Positions 27,229 to 36,218 of a stretch of 64,000 bases of DNA are shown here, piece by piece. The notes beneath the pieces are model-generated. The model worked only from the letters and a program-made list of their open reading frames with translations, was not told the origin of the DNA and did no database searches. A program made the translations under genes and the position numbers. The stretch's first letter is position 1. Each line of letters opens with the position of its first letter. The DNA comes from Photorhabdus namnaonensis (GTDB taxonomy: Bacteria > Pseudomonadota > Gammaproteobacteria > Enterobacterales > Enterobacteriaceae), in the NCBI RefSeq assembly GCF_001684335.1, contig NZ_LOIC01000080.1, positions 136,469 to 200,468 of the forward strand. The letters are read 5' to 3'.

Positions 27229-28212
27229 TTACCTACAACTTGATTCGGATAATAAGTGTGTTTTTTCTGAGGAGAGCAATTTAAAAACTGCCTGATAGAT
27301 ATCTTTCAGAGGAATATTGTTGACATTTTGGGGATCATAAAGTGTCACACATTGGTTTTCAGAAGCAAGGGGAGCCCAATTCTCCGGCTTAGTGACACCA
27401 TAGAGAGCCACCAGTTTTTTGTCTAATGCGGCGGCTAAATGGCATATTCCACCATCACCAACAATGATCAGATCTGTGCTGTTGAGAAGTGACAAAAAAG
27501 AGTGTAGTGATTGACATTCGACTATCTGAGTTTGGTCTCCTATCATTGCAAGTAACTTCTCAGCATGTGATCTGTCATGTCGAAGAGTGGAGATAATAAA
27601 TCTCACATCTGGAAAATGATTTCTAATTTTCTGGGCAATTAATGCTATCCGTTCATGAGTAATACAGCTACTTTGCCGATTATTTGAGACAGAAAATAGG
27701 ATAGTGGGAGAGCCATGCTGTTTGATTGGTGACAAATATTGAGATGAAATTTTAGGGAGTAACTCAGAGGACAATTTGTTTATTTCAGAATCAAATGTTT
27801 TTAATATTTTGAGTGATTGATGGTATCCCTTAATATATTGCGGGTAGGTTGAGTAATTGATTAGCTTTCCATGCCATTGATGTGATTGTGTTACAGCATA
27901 ACGTTTTTTGGCCCCTAAAAGCCATAAAAATAGGTTATTCAGTTTCATGGGAGTGGGTTTTGCTGAAATAGCGATATCAAAATGTAATTTACGCCATTTC
28001 AACGCGGTTCCCAGAGTAGTGATATATTTATTTCCTTTTGGAATAATGTGTGTAATTATTTCTGGACAGAGATAATCGGCTAATTCATTGTTGTTAGGTT
28101 CGATAAATAGCTGAATCTCAGCTATGGGAAATTTATATTGTAAATATTTGATTAATGGCTGAGTACAAATTAAATCACCAAGACCATTACGGCGTAAAAT
28201 TGCAATTTTCAT
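27229..28212 (-). CDS. Glycosyltransferase family 9 (heptosyltransferase-like)
   Basis: A 327-residue GT9 protein related to the ADP-heptose:LPS heptosyltransferases of the inner-membrane cytoplasmic face. It begins with the family start MKIAILRRNGLGDLICTQPL and has the donor-binding segment STDLIIVGDGGICHLAAALD followed by LVALYGVTKPENWAPL. It stands alone rather than in a recognisable LPS cluster, so the acceptor sugar is unknown. A (CTGTTTT)n repeat lies about 220 bases upstream of its start. Confidence 0.85.
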   Translation of the reverse strand: MKIAILRRNGLGDLICTQPLIKYLQYKFPIAEIQLFIEPNNNELADYLCPEIITHIIPKGNKYITTLGTALKWRKLHFDIAISAKPTPMKLNNLFLWLLGAKKRYAVTQSHQWHGKLINYSTYPQYIKGYHQSLKILKTFDSEINKLSSELLPKISSQYLSPIKQHGSPTILFSVSNNRQSSCITHERIALIAQKIRNHFPDVRFIISTLRHDRSHAEKLLAMIGDQTQIVECQSLHSFLSLLNSTDLIIVGDGGICHLAAALDKKLVALYGVTKPENWAPLASENQCVTLYDPQNVNNIPLKDIYQAVFKLLSSEKTHLLSESSCR

Positions 28213-28432
28213 TTGTTGTTAACTAACATATGGACAAATAGTGCTAATAATATTGTAATTTTCGATACCTTGAAGTGATTATGGTAACTTTTGTATCCGC
28301 GAATTGCATACCGTAATTAATACGGAAATTCTTGGAATCGCTTACATTGAACTCGTCATAATTGGGGAACAGCGTAATTTGCTCTCCTTATGGATATCCA
28401 CTTGTTGATGGGTGATTCGATATCGATTATCT

Positions 28433-28464
28433 CTGTTTTCTGTTTTCTGTTTTCTGTTTTCTGT
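28433..28464. repeat. Heptanucleotide tandem repeat (CTGTTTT)4.6
   Basis: Four full CTGTTTT units and a partial CTGT unit lie upstream of the glycosyltransferase start. Such perfect short repeats can change copy number by slipped-strand mispairing. It is intergenic, so any effect would be on promoter spacing or leader sequence. Confidence 0.85.
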
Positions 28465-28569
28465 AGGCTATTGAGGTGTCCAGAATTACCGAATCATCAC
28501 AGCCTTCTGATATAGATTTCAGAAATAACAAACCGGTTGTGCATGAAGCGCCAACCGGAAAATAGGCTT

Positions 28570-29307
28570 TTATTTTACTAGTTTCGGGATATCACCGCTG
28601 AAATCAATCCACGGGTTGGTGCCCAGCATCTCTGTATCATCAACACTTGGTTCGTCATAGCGCATAACGAAATGCTTCGGCCCGTGGGCAAATGCCACGA
28701 GTAGTCCATCCTTAGCATCCAGGAAGCCAGCATGCATTCCGAGTCCGGGATAGCTAAGACGCCAGGCGGGATCGCCAGTTTCCACGCGTCCTATCGATAG
28801 CTTTGCAATCTCTCCGTCCGGCAGACGGAAGAACCAGGTCCACGGGCCGCCAGCCACAACCGTCATGACTTCATCAATACCCATCCCGTCTTCAGAGCTG
28901 TTCACGTGCAGTTTGCCGAATTTTTCGAGAACGGTTTTTCTGGCTTCAACCGAAATTGCTTTCATATCGTAGACCTTGGGATAAGGTGCGACACCTATTT
29001 CCGATATCGACAGAAAACCGCCGCGGTGAGCTTCCGGCTGGCGGCCAGCCAGACGGATTTGCTCCAGAAGTTCTCCGCGGTGTAAAGAAAATAGCGAAAT
29101 CAGTTTCTCGCTCTCTTCTCCAGTGAGCGCGCGCGTTTTTGACACTTCAAGAATCGGTTTGGCTTCTTTAGGGATCGGAGCTGTACTGACTCGGACGCCG
29201 ACGGAAAATAAAATCTTGTTGATATTCTCAATGCCAACGGTTGGTTGACGTCCATCAAGATAAGACAGGACAAGATTTTCTGATGCTGAAATAACGGAAT
29301 TGTTCAT
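28570..29307 (-). CDS. Protein of unknown function (245 aa)
   Basis: Not recognised. It is a soluble-looking protein without a signal peptide or membrane segment. It has a basic/acidic helical N-terminal third (LTGEESEKLISLFSLHRGEL), then a region rich in Gly and aromatics (VVAGGPWTWFFRLPDGEIAK, RLSYPGLGMHAGFLDAKDGL) that suggests a beta-rich domain. Codon use looks normal and the gene has GGGTGTAG before the ATG. Its base composition is richer in GC than the flanking intergenic DNA. It lies next to a LysR-family gene on the same strand, separated by about 290 bases. Confidence 0.7.
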   Translation of the reverse strand: MNNSVISASENLVLSYLDGRQPTVGIENINKILFSVGVRVSTAPIPKEAKPILEVSKTRALTGEESEKLISLFSLHRGELLEQIRLAGRQPEAHRGGFLSISEIGVAPYPKVYDMKAISVEARKTVLEKFGKLHVNSSEDGMGIDEVMTVVAGGPWTWFFRLPDGEIAKLSIGRVETGDPAWRLSYPGLGMHAGFLDAKDGLLVAFAHGPKHFVMRYDEPSVDDTEMLGTNPWIDFSGDIPKLVK

Positions 29308-29595
29308 ATCTACACCCCAATTTTGATGTAACCGGTAAATTCATCTGCCAAACCGAGTATAGGGAGATGGATAGTTTATTAAAATGCCTATTATGTGAAA
29401 ATATTGTGCACTGATAGTAAACAATTTTAATCCCTCGCTGATAGGGCCATTACTTTTCATGACCAGTTTGCTTGGCGTTTATTTCAATCGGAAATTTGCT
29501 ACTTAAGAGATTGTCGGTATTCAGGAAAAGTAAAAATGAAGATAGGGCGAGTGCTGTGATTTTGTAATCAAGCGTCCGTTAAAATCACAAGATAT

Positions 29596-30492
29596 TCAGC
29601 AAGTTTCATCCAGTGCATTGACAAGGAAGTCGATAAAAGCCCTTGTCTTGATAGAGCGTTCTTTATGAAAGGGTTGTATGGCATACAGTGCCTGTGTGTC
29701 CGCTTCCCATTCAGGAAGCAGTCTGACGAGTTCGCCTGACTGTAGCTCATCAATGACCAATAATTCAGGCAGTAAAACTACGCCGTGTCCAGAAAGGGCT
29801 GCCTGTTTGAGCGCAAGTCCGTTATTCACCACATAGGTTCCGGGCTTAAGGTCAACGACTTTCACATCATTTTGATTGTGAAACATCCAGCGTCGTGGAG
29901 AAGAAGATAAACTGTAGATAAGGCAGTTATGAGAAGCGAGATTTTCAGGGATGAGTATTTTTTCAGAAGCCTCAATATATGCCGGTGAGGCGCATAAGAC
30001 TCGGGGCACTTTTATCAGCTTTCTGGAACGAAGGCTGGAGTCGCTCAGTTCACCTCCCCCACGTATCGCAACATCTATTCCATGCTCAATAAGATCGGTA
30101 TATTTATCGCTCATGACAACTTCGACAGAAATACCGGGGTGAGCATGTATAAACTGGCATATCAGTGGATTTAATACCTTGAGTCCTATAGACATTGGAA
30201 TACTCACTTTTATCGAGCCTGTCAGAGTGTGAGAAGTTTTCATAACTGATAAGTCAGCATTCTCAAGTTCATCCAAGATGTTGCATACCTGATGATAGTA
30301 ATTCCTGCCACTTGCGGTTATATGCATGCTTCGGGTCGTTCGGTTAATCAGGGGGCTTTTAAGATGCTCTTCAAGCTCATTGATGTTCTTACTGATAGCA
30401 GCCTTGGATAAGCCTAGATCTTGGGCGGCGGCTTTGAAGCTGCCTAATTCCACAACACGCCGAAAAACGTTGATTGCTCTTAACTTGTCCAT
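29596..30492 (-). CDS. LysR-family transcriptional regulator
   Basis: A 298-residue LysR-type regulator. The N-terminal winged helix-turn-helix is clear (MDKLRAINVFRRVVELGSFK, AAAQDLGLSKAAISKNINEL, NRTTRSMHITASG), followed by the periplasmic-binding-like effector domain with HPGISVEVVMSDKYTDLIEH and DVAIRGGGELSDSSLRSRKL. It belongs to the CrgA-like subgroup. The start at ATG 30492 matches the subgroup; a GTG at 30501 would add three residues. The target is unknown; no divergent gene lies within 250 bases, and the 245-residue protein is the nearest downstream gene. Confidence 0.9.
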   Translation of the reverse strand: MDKLRAINVFRRVVELGSFKAAAQDLGLSKAAISKNINELEEHLKSPLINRTTRSMHITASGRNYYHQVCNILDELENADLSVMKTSHTLTGSIKVSIPMSIGLKVLNPLICQFIHAHPGISVEVVMSDKYTDLIEHGIDVAIRGGGELSDSSLRSRKLIKVPRVLCASPAYIEASEKILIPENLASHNCLIYSLSSSPRRWMFHNQNDVKVVDLKPGTYVVNNGLALKQAALSGHGVVLLPELLVIDELQSGELVRLLPEWEADTQALYAIQPFHKERSIKTRAFIDFLVNALDETC

Positions 30493-30749
30493 AAGCGCCA
30501 CTGTTGAATGAGTTTAACTGACAGGTGTATTAATAAACAGAGATAAACGATTGTGTTTGATCATATGTTATTTTATGTCATTCTGTTATCGAAATATGCA
30601 ACTCACCAAATGTTAACCAACGAAATTTAGTCAAGTCGTACTCTCCAGTGTTGATAAACCAATTTTATTGATGTTTACAGGCGGAGAAGTATCTCCCCGC
30701 CTTCATGTTACTTAGCAATGAGTATTGTTGATTAAATGAGGGAATAAAT

Positions 30750-31787
30750 ATGAGCACTCAAGATAAAAAAACTGAGATAAAAGCCTTAGAAGATAATTTA
30801 GTAGTAGTACCAACACCTGAATATGTTAAAGATTCAATCAAAAGCGCGATTGAAGAGCACGCACAGAGCAGGAGCCACCCTTACGCAACATTGGAAGATA
30901 GAGGGTTTGTTACTCTAAGTAATGATGTTTGTAGTGATAGTGAAACTCATGCGGCAACATCTAAAGCAGTGAAAGCAGCATATGATCTGGCAAATATAGC
31001 TAATCAAAACGCCATTAGAAATAATGCTAATTTCTTGGAGAAAAAGCAGAACGGGGCGGATGTTCCTGATAAAGCGGAGTTTGTGAAGAATCTCGGATTA
31101 CGGGAAACTGTGGAACTGGCGAAAAATTCGGTGCCTAATAGCAGGAAAATTAATGGAAGGGCACTGACTAATGATGTCTCTTTGAATGCTGCTGATATCG
31201 GAGCAATGAATGCTACCAGTTTGGGAACCATTGGAAACGGTAGTCGGTTTAGTGATTATGTATTGAGTGGATTCTATAACGTAACTGTTTCAAATCCGTC
31301 TTCCGTCCCAGATTTTCCGCTGCTTTCCGCAGGATATTTATACGGAGATGGAATTTTGGAAGCATTGAATGGAGGTAACGTTATTTTCCAGCGTTACACA
31401 TCTCATCATGGACAAGAAGCCGTTCGGCAATCTTGGGATAAGGGAAACACATGGGGTGGGTGGGTTAGCCAATTGGTTAGAAGTTCAACACTTTTGGAAC
31501 CGTCGGGATGGATTCAAGATCATAACACTGGGGTCATTACGGCATGGACGACAGGTGAAATCGCGACAGCAGAACTTTCAATGCAGGTTCCGTTACCAAT
31601 AACTTTTCCAACAGGTATTTTAAATGTTCAGGTGTCAACCAAAGTACCTAAATACGACGTCTACTCTGACGGTTTTTGGCAAGTTATTGATTGGGATAAA
31701 GCATCAGTCACTGTGGAGCTGCAATTAGTTGCATCTGGTGCATATAATCGTCAATATCAACCTATGATTTATGTTGTGGGGTATTAA
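30750..31787 (+). CDS. Phage tail fibre protein
   Basis: A 345-residue tail-fibre-type protein. It contains the tail-fibre repeat module near residues 45-80 (PYATLEDRGFVTLSNDV, then SETHAATSKAVKAAYD), the KINGRALTNDVSLNAADIGA linker and a C-terminal region of the pyocin-knob type (GNVIFQRYTSHHGQEAVRQS, GGWVSQLVR). It has a good ribosome site (GAGGGAATAAAT). It is followed directly by a fibre-assembly gene but no other phage structural gene is nearby, so the pair is an orphan cassette of a prophage or phage-tail bacteriocin. Confidence 0.85.
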   Translation: MSTQDKKTEIKALEDNLVVVPTPEYVKDSIKSAIEEHAQSRSHPYATLEDRGFVTLSNDVCSDSETHAATSKAVKAAYDLANIANQNAIRNNANFLEKKQNGADVPDKAEFVKNLGLRETVELAKNSVPNSRKINGRALTNDVSLNAADIGAMNATSLGTIGNGSRFSDYVLSGFYNVTVSNPSSVPDFPLLSAGYLYGDGILEALNGGNVIFQRYTSHHGQEAVRQSWDKGNTWGGWVSQLVRSSTLLEPSGWIQDHNTGVITAWTTGEIATAELSMQVPLPITFPTGILNVQVSTKVPKYDVYSDGFWQVIDWDKASVTVELQLVASGAYNRQYQPMIYVVGY

Positions 31788-32213
31788 ATGAGGTATATTT
31801 ATAGCCCAAAATCAAATTCATTTTATCCGGTTGAACTAAAACAGCGATATATGGCTTCTGACTCATGGCCTGAAGATGGTATTGAGGTAAGTGAGAAAAT
31901 TTATTTAGAATTCGCGTCGAATAGTCCACCGGTAGGAAAGCGCCGTATTGCCGGCTCTGATGGGTTACCCGCATGGGGTGATATTCCTCCTCCATCTCAA
32001 AAAGAACTGCAACGTTCGGCAGAACGAAAAAAGCAGCATCTGATGTTACAGGCCGCAAATACTATCGCACCGTTACAGGACGCCGTTGATTTAGAGATTG
32101 CTACGGATAAAGAACAAACCACACTAACTGAATGGCGTAAATACAGAGTTCTGCTCAGTCGAGTTGATTGCTCAATTGCCCCTGATATCGTATGGCCGGA
32201 ACAACCAAAGTGA
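31788..32213 (+). CDS. Tail fibre assembly protein (Tfa family)
   Basis: A 141-residue tail fibre assembly chaperone. It begins immediately after the fibre stop codon. The N-terminal part ([20 protein letters not shown]) and the C-terminal part ([32 protein letters not shown]) match the Caudovirales tail-fibre assembly family. Such proteins help the adjacent fibre fold and trimerise and are usually swapped together with it. Confidence 0.88.
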   Translation: MRYIYSPKSNSFYPVELKQRYMASDSWPEDGIEVSEKIYLEFASNSPPVGKRRIAGSDGLPAWGDIPPPSQKELQRSAERKKQHLMLQAANTIAPLQDAVDLEIATDKEQTTLTEWRKYRVLLSRVDCSIAPDIVWPEQPK

Positions 32214-32344
32214 TGACAGGGGATGTAATCGCAAACGTCGTTGTTATTGATCTCATACTAACTCTAGGCATGGATATGTGACTGCTCCCTGCCGAAAAAA
32301 ACGTATTGCAGGGGAAGCGAAAATAGCACTCTGTCGGGGAATTA

Positions 32345-32391
32345 AACGGGGTTAATGATTATGATTCATGATGAAAGGAACAAACCCCGTT
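32345..32391 (+). terminator. Inverted repeat after the tail-fibre pair, possible terminator
   Basis: AACGGGGTT (32345-32353) and its exact reverse complement AACCCCGTT (32383-32391) are separated by 29 bases, followed by ATTTTC. It lies about 130 bases after the assembly gene. The long loop makes it a weak terminator candidate. Confidence 0.4.
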
Positions 32392-32476
32392 ATTTTCAAC
32401 GAAGTTTGTCAGCGGTCTGAATGGTTGTGATTTCTCACAGCCATTGTTTTTGCATCACGTTGTCAACTCAGTGCGG

Positions 32477-33013
32477 TCAGCTTGCCGCGCTGCCTGCAAG
32501 TTTCTTCAGCTCTGCAAGGATTGCGTTATACAGCTTCCCGACGGTAGCAATATCAACCAGCGCCGCGTCGACAGGGGAAGCGATCTTCCTGTCTTCCGGC
32601 TCTCTTTTTCCCCCTCCATAATGGATTGTCGCCACAGTTTTACTGTCCGGTGAAAGGCGGTTGCACTTGCGAAACGTATAGTGATCGCCTCGCGCAGCTT
32701 CATTATTGAACAGGTACCGTTCAGCGGTGGGAGGCGCTTTTGTTACCAGGAGCACTGTACCCGCGGCGCTCAATGTGACGATCAATCCACATGAGTTCCA
32801 CAGTCGGTTGTGCCAGCGGGGCTCATAAGCGGGCTGGCTAGGATCTCTAAGCCAACTCATGATTACCGGGTTTGGAGGGATCATCGAACCTCCATCTTTG
32901 CCTTCCCCTTCAATGTCCATGAAGGCGTAGGCCGCCCCCCCAGTCGTAGTGCCGTAGCGGCACCCGAGATTATTATTATATATGTATTGAGCTTCTACGC
33001 GTGTTAGTGACAT
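32477..33013 (-). CDS. Protein of unknown function (178 aa)
   Basis: Not recognised. It starts behind AGGAAACAGTC. The N-terminal half has aromatic and Gly-rich segments (AQYIYNNNLGCRYGTTTGGA, FMDIEGEGKDGG) and the middle has one short hydrophobic stretch (CGLIVTLSAAGTVLLVT, near residues 75-91) that could be a membrane segment. The C-terminal half is charged and ends in a short helix (LYNAILAELKKLAGSAAS). It is oriented toward the tail-fibre cassette and lies between it and the ICE end. A cargo or effector gene is possible but not shown. Confidence 0.65.
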   Translation of the reverse strand: MSLTRVEAQYIYNNNLGCRYGTTTGGAAYAFMDIEGEGKDGGSMIPPNPVIMSWLRDPSQPAYEPRWHNRLWNSCGLIVTLSAAGTVLLVTKAPPTAERYLFNNEAARGDHYTFRKCNRLSPDSKTVATIHYGGGKREPEDRKIASPVDAALVDIATVGKLYNAILAELKKLAGSAAS

Positions 33014-33808
33014 GACTGTTTCCTGATTGTATGAAATGGACTTTAGCTGTGTTAGTGGTTTTAATGTTAACTATTATTAATACTATGTGTCGTCGACATC
33101 TCTCTTTAAGATTGCTCCCGCTCCCTGTTTGCTGTTGGTATTAGGCTGATGAATGCCCATAGAGAAAGATTTGGTCACTCCGAAAAAGGGAATGGCCGCA
33201 CTCTATTTCAGGTCTCTTATAACATTACAAAAGGTATAGGATTAAAAATAAAATACGTCAATGTTTATAATGTATTTATTTGATGTAAGCATACCGGCTA
33301 CGCCGTATTGGCGATAATTGAGCGGTGAGAGACACGTCCTGTAGCAGATGTTTGCCCATTGCTGGTTTTGCTGAAAACATCCTAAGTTCCTCAATCATTG
33401 TTTTTTGTTGAGATCAGCAAGACAAGCAAAAGTTCGAAAAAATCCCTCGAATAGACCGAGAGATTTGTATAGGAAAGATAGGTCGCAAGATGGGGAATTT
33501 TTTTAACTGATGTAATTTCCCATCACTGATCCTTTGCTGATCAATTGGGAAATCTAAGCAACCGATATACAACATCGTGTTAATTAATTCATTGATTTTG
33601 GTTTGGATGGCTTGACAGTTGCAATAGAACTTGTAAGTATTGCGCTCGAACGAAAAATGACATCCGATTTTTCAGATATCCTGAATCTAGAATCCCTTTA
33701 ATTAACATCGAAATATTGCATGATTGAATAATGCCACGCGATGCATTTTTAGGTCCCAGTATCGAACGCTCATTGAGCTTTTTATCTCTCAATCAACGCG
33801 TTTTGAAT
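33014..33808. other. Intergenic region left of the ICE junction
   Basis: About 800 bases without a convincing gene. A 67-codon minus-strand frame (33589-33792) has no recognisable motif and no good ribosome site. This should be the chromosomal flank downstream of the tRNA-Phe gene in which the element is inserted. Confidence 0.5.
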
Positions 33809-33863
33809 TGGTGCCCGGAGGCGGAATCGAACCACCGACACGAGGATTTTCAATCCTCTTGCT
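33809..33863 (-). other. tRNA-Phe 3' half, attachment site of the integrative element
   Basis: Read on the minus strand, this is the 3' part of tRNA-Phe: anticodon arm GAGGATTGAAAATCCTC (anticodon GAA), variable GTGTC, T arm GGTGGTTCGATTCCGCC, acceptor strand TCCGGGC and ACCA. The D arm and 5' acceptor strand are missing, replaced by unrelated DNA. SPI-7, YAPI and PAPI-1-class elements integrate in tRNA genes and duplicate the 3' end; here it directly precedes the parA gene, as expected for the non-integrase end. The orientation predicts the intact gene at the far right end, outside the window. Confidence 0.85.
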
Positions 33864-33961
33864 GAGATGTTAGTGTTTTGTAATCAATGCGAGAATTTTG
33901 TAATTAAGATACTGGGTTAGTACTTTTCATATTTCGAATTACTTAAATTCGAGTGTGCAAA

Positions 33962-34846
33962 ATGAAGATACTTCCCGTAATTTCTCCTAAAGGTGGCGAG
34001 GGTAAATCCACACATGCTGCCAACTTAGCCGGTTTTCTTGCTGATGCCGGATTCAAAACTCTCCTTCTTGACGCTGATTATTCTCAACCCACTTCAAGCA
34101 GTATTTTTGCACTTGAGTACGAAGCCCCTGCTGGTTTGTATGAGCTTCTTATGCAGACTGTTGACCTGGGTCAGAAAGACCAGATTATTTCCCGTTCGAT
34201 GATAAATAATTTGGATGTCATTATTTCCAATGATCCTGATGAACTCCTGCCTACGGCCATGCTTCATGCTCCCGACGGACGTTTGCGTCTGAGAAATATA
34301 TTGCAGCACCCTCTGTTCAGCCAGTATGACGCTATCATCATTGATTCAAAGGGCGCTACCGGTGTGATGGCGGAGCTGGTTGTGCTGACGGCCACTGAAT
34401 TTGTGTTAGGTGTGATTAAGCCTATTCTGCCAGATGTCCGTGAGTTTCTACGGGGATCGTTGCGTATGTTGACGCGACTACAACCGTTTGAAAATTATGG
34501 TATTCGATTACCTTTAATTCAGATATTGGCGAATGGTATTGAAGGCACTAATCTTGACCGCGATACGTTGAATGAACTGGCCCATATTATCGAGCATAAA
34601 CGTTACGATACGTCCTCTCTCGGTGGGCGAAGAGTATACCAACTGCTGAAAACCCGTATCGATCTGTTGGATATTTATAAGCTGGGTCACGTACGTGCCC
34701 AACCCGTTCACCGTCTTGAATACAAAACCTCCCGTAAAAGCCCCGCTGCCGCGCAAACAATGTACTGTCTGGCCTGTGAGTTGTTCCCTGAGTGGCATGA
34801 ACAGTTTGATGCACTGATGGCGAATAAGGGGGCGAAGAATGCGTAA
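33962..34846 (+). CDS. ParA/Soj-family ATPase of the ICE
   Basis: A 294-residue ParA-type ATPase for partition or maintenance of the excised element. The deviant Walker A box is ISPKGGEGKSTHAANLAGFL; Walker A' lies at LLLDADYSQPTSS and a Walker B-like segment at YDAIIIDSKGATGVMAELVV. It is the first gene inside the element, as soj is in PAPI-1-type islands. The start at ATG 33962 is preferred over a GTG at 33953. It overlaps the helicase gene by eight bases. Confidence 0.92.
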   Translation: MKILPVISPKGGEGKSTHAANLAGFLADAGFKTLLLDADYSQPTSSSIFALEYEAPAGLYELLMQTVDLGQKDQIISRSMINNLDVIISNDPDELLPTAMLHAPDGRLRLRNILQHPLFSQYDAIIIDSKGATGVMAELVVLTATEFVLGVIKPILPDVREFLRGSLRMLTRLQPFENYGIRLPLIQILANGIEGTNLDRDTLNELAHIIEHKRYDTSSLGGRRVYQLLKTRIDLLDIYKLGHVRAQPVHRLEYKTSRKSPAAAQTMYCLACELFPEWHEQFDALMANKGAKNA

Positions 34847-36218
34847 CCCTTTTTCTTTACCGGATGGCATTGAACAACCGTATTCTTGCGATGCTGAACA
34901 AGCCGTTCTTGGTGGGCTGATGTTGGATAATGATCGATGGGATGAAATCGTACTACTGATACATGCTGATGATTTTTTCCTGCCCGCTCACCGACGGATT
35001 TATGGCGCTGTTGCAACCATGTTTGCGGCCAATTTGCCTGTTGATGTACTAACGTTGTCTGAAATTTTAGAGCAAAAGGAGCAGCTAAAACAGATTGGGG
35101 GATTTGCCTATTTAGCTGAACTTGGCAAAAACACACCGAGTACGGCAAACATTGTTGCTTATGCGGAAATTATTCAGGCGAAAAGTCGCTTGCGTCAGTT
35201 GATAATGCTGGGAAATGAGATGAGCGCTCAGGCTGGCCATCCTCGTGCTGATTTTACTGACATTACCGAAATGGCTGAGCAGCGTTTATATACGCTGTCT
35301 GAGCAGAAAGCTGTGCGCCAAGATATTAGCTTGAAAGAAGGGCTGGGTTTGCTGATTGAAAAATTAGAGCAGGCCAATGGCGGTAATGGGATAACGGGTA
35401 CGCCGACAGGTTTTAGTGAACTGGATACAAAAACCTGTGGTCTTCAGCCGGGCGACCTTATCCTGCTGGCCGGTCGGCCTTCTATGGGGAAAACCGCACT
35501 GGCACTGGCTTTCTGTCTGAGCGCACTGGAGAGTGCCCCTGATGCTGTTGCTCAGATTTTTAGTCTGGAAATGCCGATGGATCAATTATTGATGCGTATG
35601 GTGTCCATGTTAGAGCGTGTTCCGCTTGAACGCCTGCGCAGTGGATTAATGGATGATGAAGATTGGGCACGGGTCAGCAGAGCAATGGAGACGCTAATTC
35701 AATGGGAAAATCGGCTGATAATTGATGACAGCAGTTATCAGACTCCGGCTTTATTACGCGCCCGTGCTCGCAGAAATGTGCGCAAATACGGTCGACCGTC
35801 ATTGATTATGGTGGATTATCTGCAACTTATCCGAAGCCCGGAGCAGGAAAACCGAACCCAGGAAATTGCAGAAATTTCCCGTAGCTTGAAAGCACTGGGT
35901 AAAGAATTGGGTTGCCCAGTACTTGCGCTTTCACAACTTAATCGTCAACTAGAGCAGCGTACAGATAAACGTCCTAATAACGGTGACTTACGGGAATCGG
36001 GGGCGCTAGAGCAAGATGCTGATCTGATCTTGTTTGTTTACCGGGATGAAGTGTATGACGCCAATACATCGGATATTGGGGTAGCTGAAATCATTATTGG
36101 TAAACATCGCCAAGGATCGATTGGAACAGTCAAGATCCAGTTTGATGGCGCCTGTACCCGGTTTAGTGATCTTACAGAGAGGTATTATGATCTTGGTGCT
36201 GGAAGGGGAAATATATGA
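34839..36218 (+). CDS. DnaB-like replicative helicase of the ICE
   Basis: A 459-residue replicative helicase. The N-terminal DnaB domain begins at EQPYSCDAEQAVLGGLMLDN; the RecA-like core has Walker A GRPSMGKTALALAF, Walker B PSLIMVDYLQLIRSPEQENR, and the final motif NNGDLRESGALEQDADLILF. It is encoded between parA and parB, as in SPI-7-class elements. Its start overlaps parA and its stop overlaps parB (ATGA), so the three genes form one translationally coupled operon. Confidence 0.95.
   Translation: MRNPFSLPDGIEQPYSCDAEQAVLGGLMLDNDRWDEIVLLIHADDFFLPAHRRIYGAVATMFAANLPVDVLTLSEILEQKEQLKQIGGFAYLAELGKNTPSTANIVAYAEIIQAKSRLRQLIMLGNEMSAQAGHPRADFTDITEMAEQRLYTLSEQKAVRQDISLKEGLGLLIEKLEQANGGNGITGTPTGFSELDTKTCGLQPGDLILLAGRPSMGKTALALAFCLSALESAPDAVAQIFSLEMPMDQLLMRMVSMLERVPLERLRSGLMDDEDWARVSRAMETLIQWENRLIIDDSSYQTPALLRARARRNVRKYGRPSLIMVDYLQLIRSPEQENRTQEIAEISRSLKALGKELGCPVLALSQLNRQLEQRTDKRPNNGDLRESGALEQDADLILFVYRDEVYDANTSDIGVAEIIIGKHRQGSIGTVKIQFDGACTRFSDLTERYYDLGAGRGNI

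Noticed and set aside
33589..33792. 67-codon minus-strand frame near the tRNA-Phe fragment
   Set aside because: No motif, no good ribosome site, and it lies in the expected non-coding flank.
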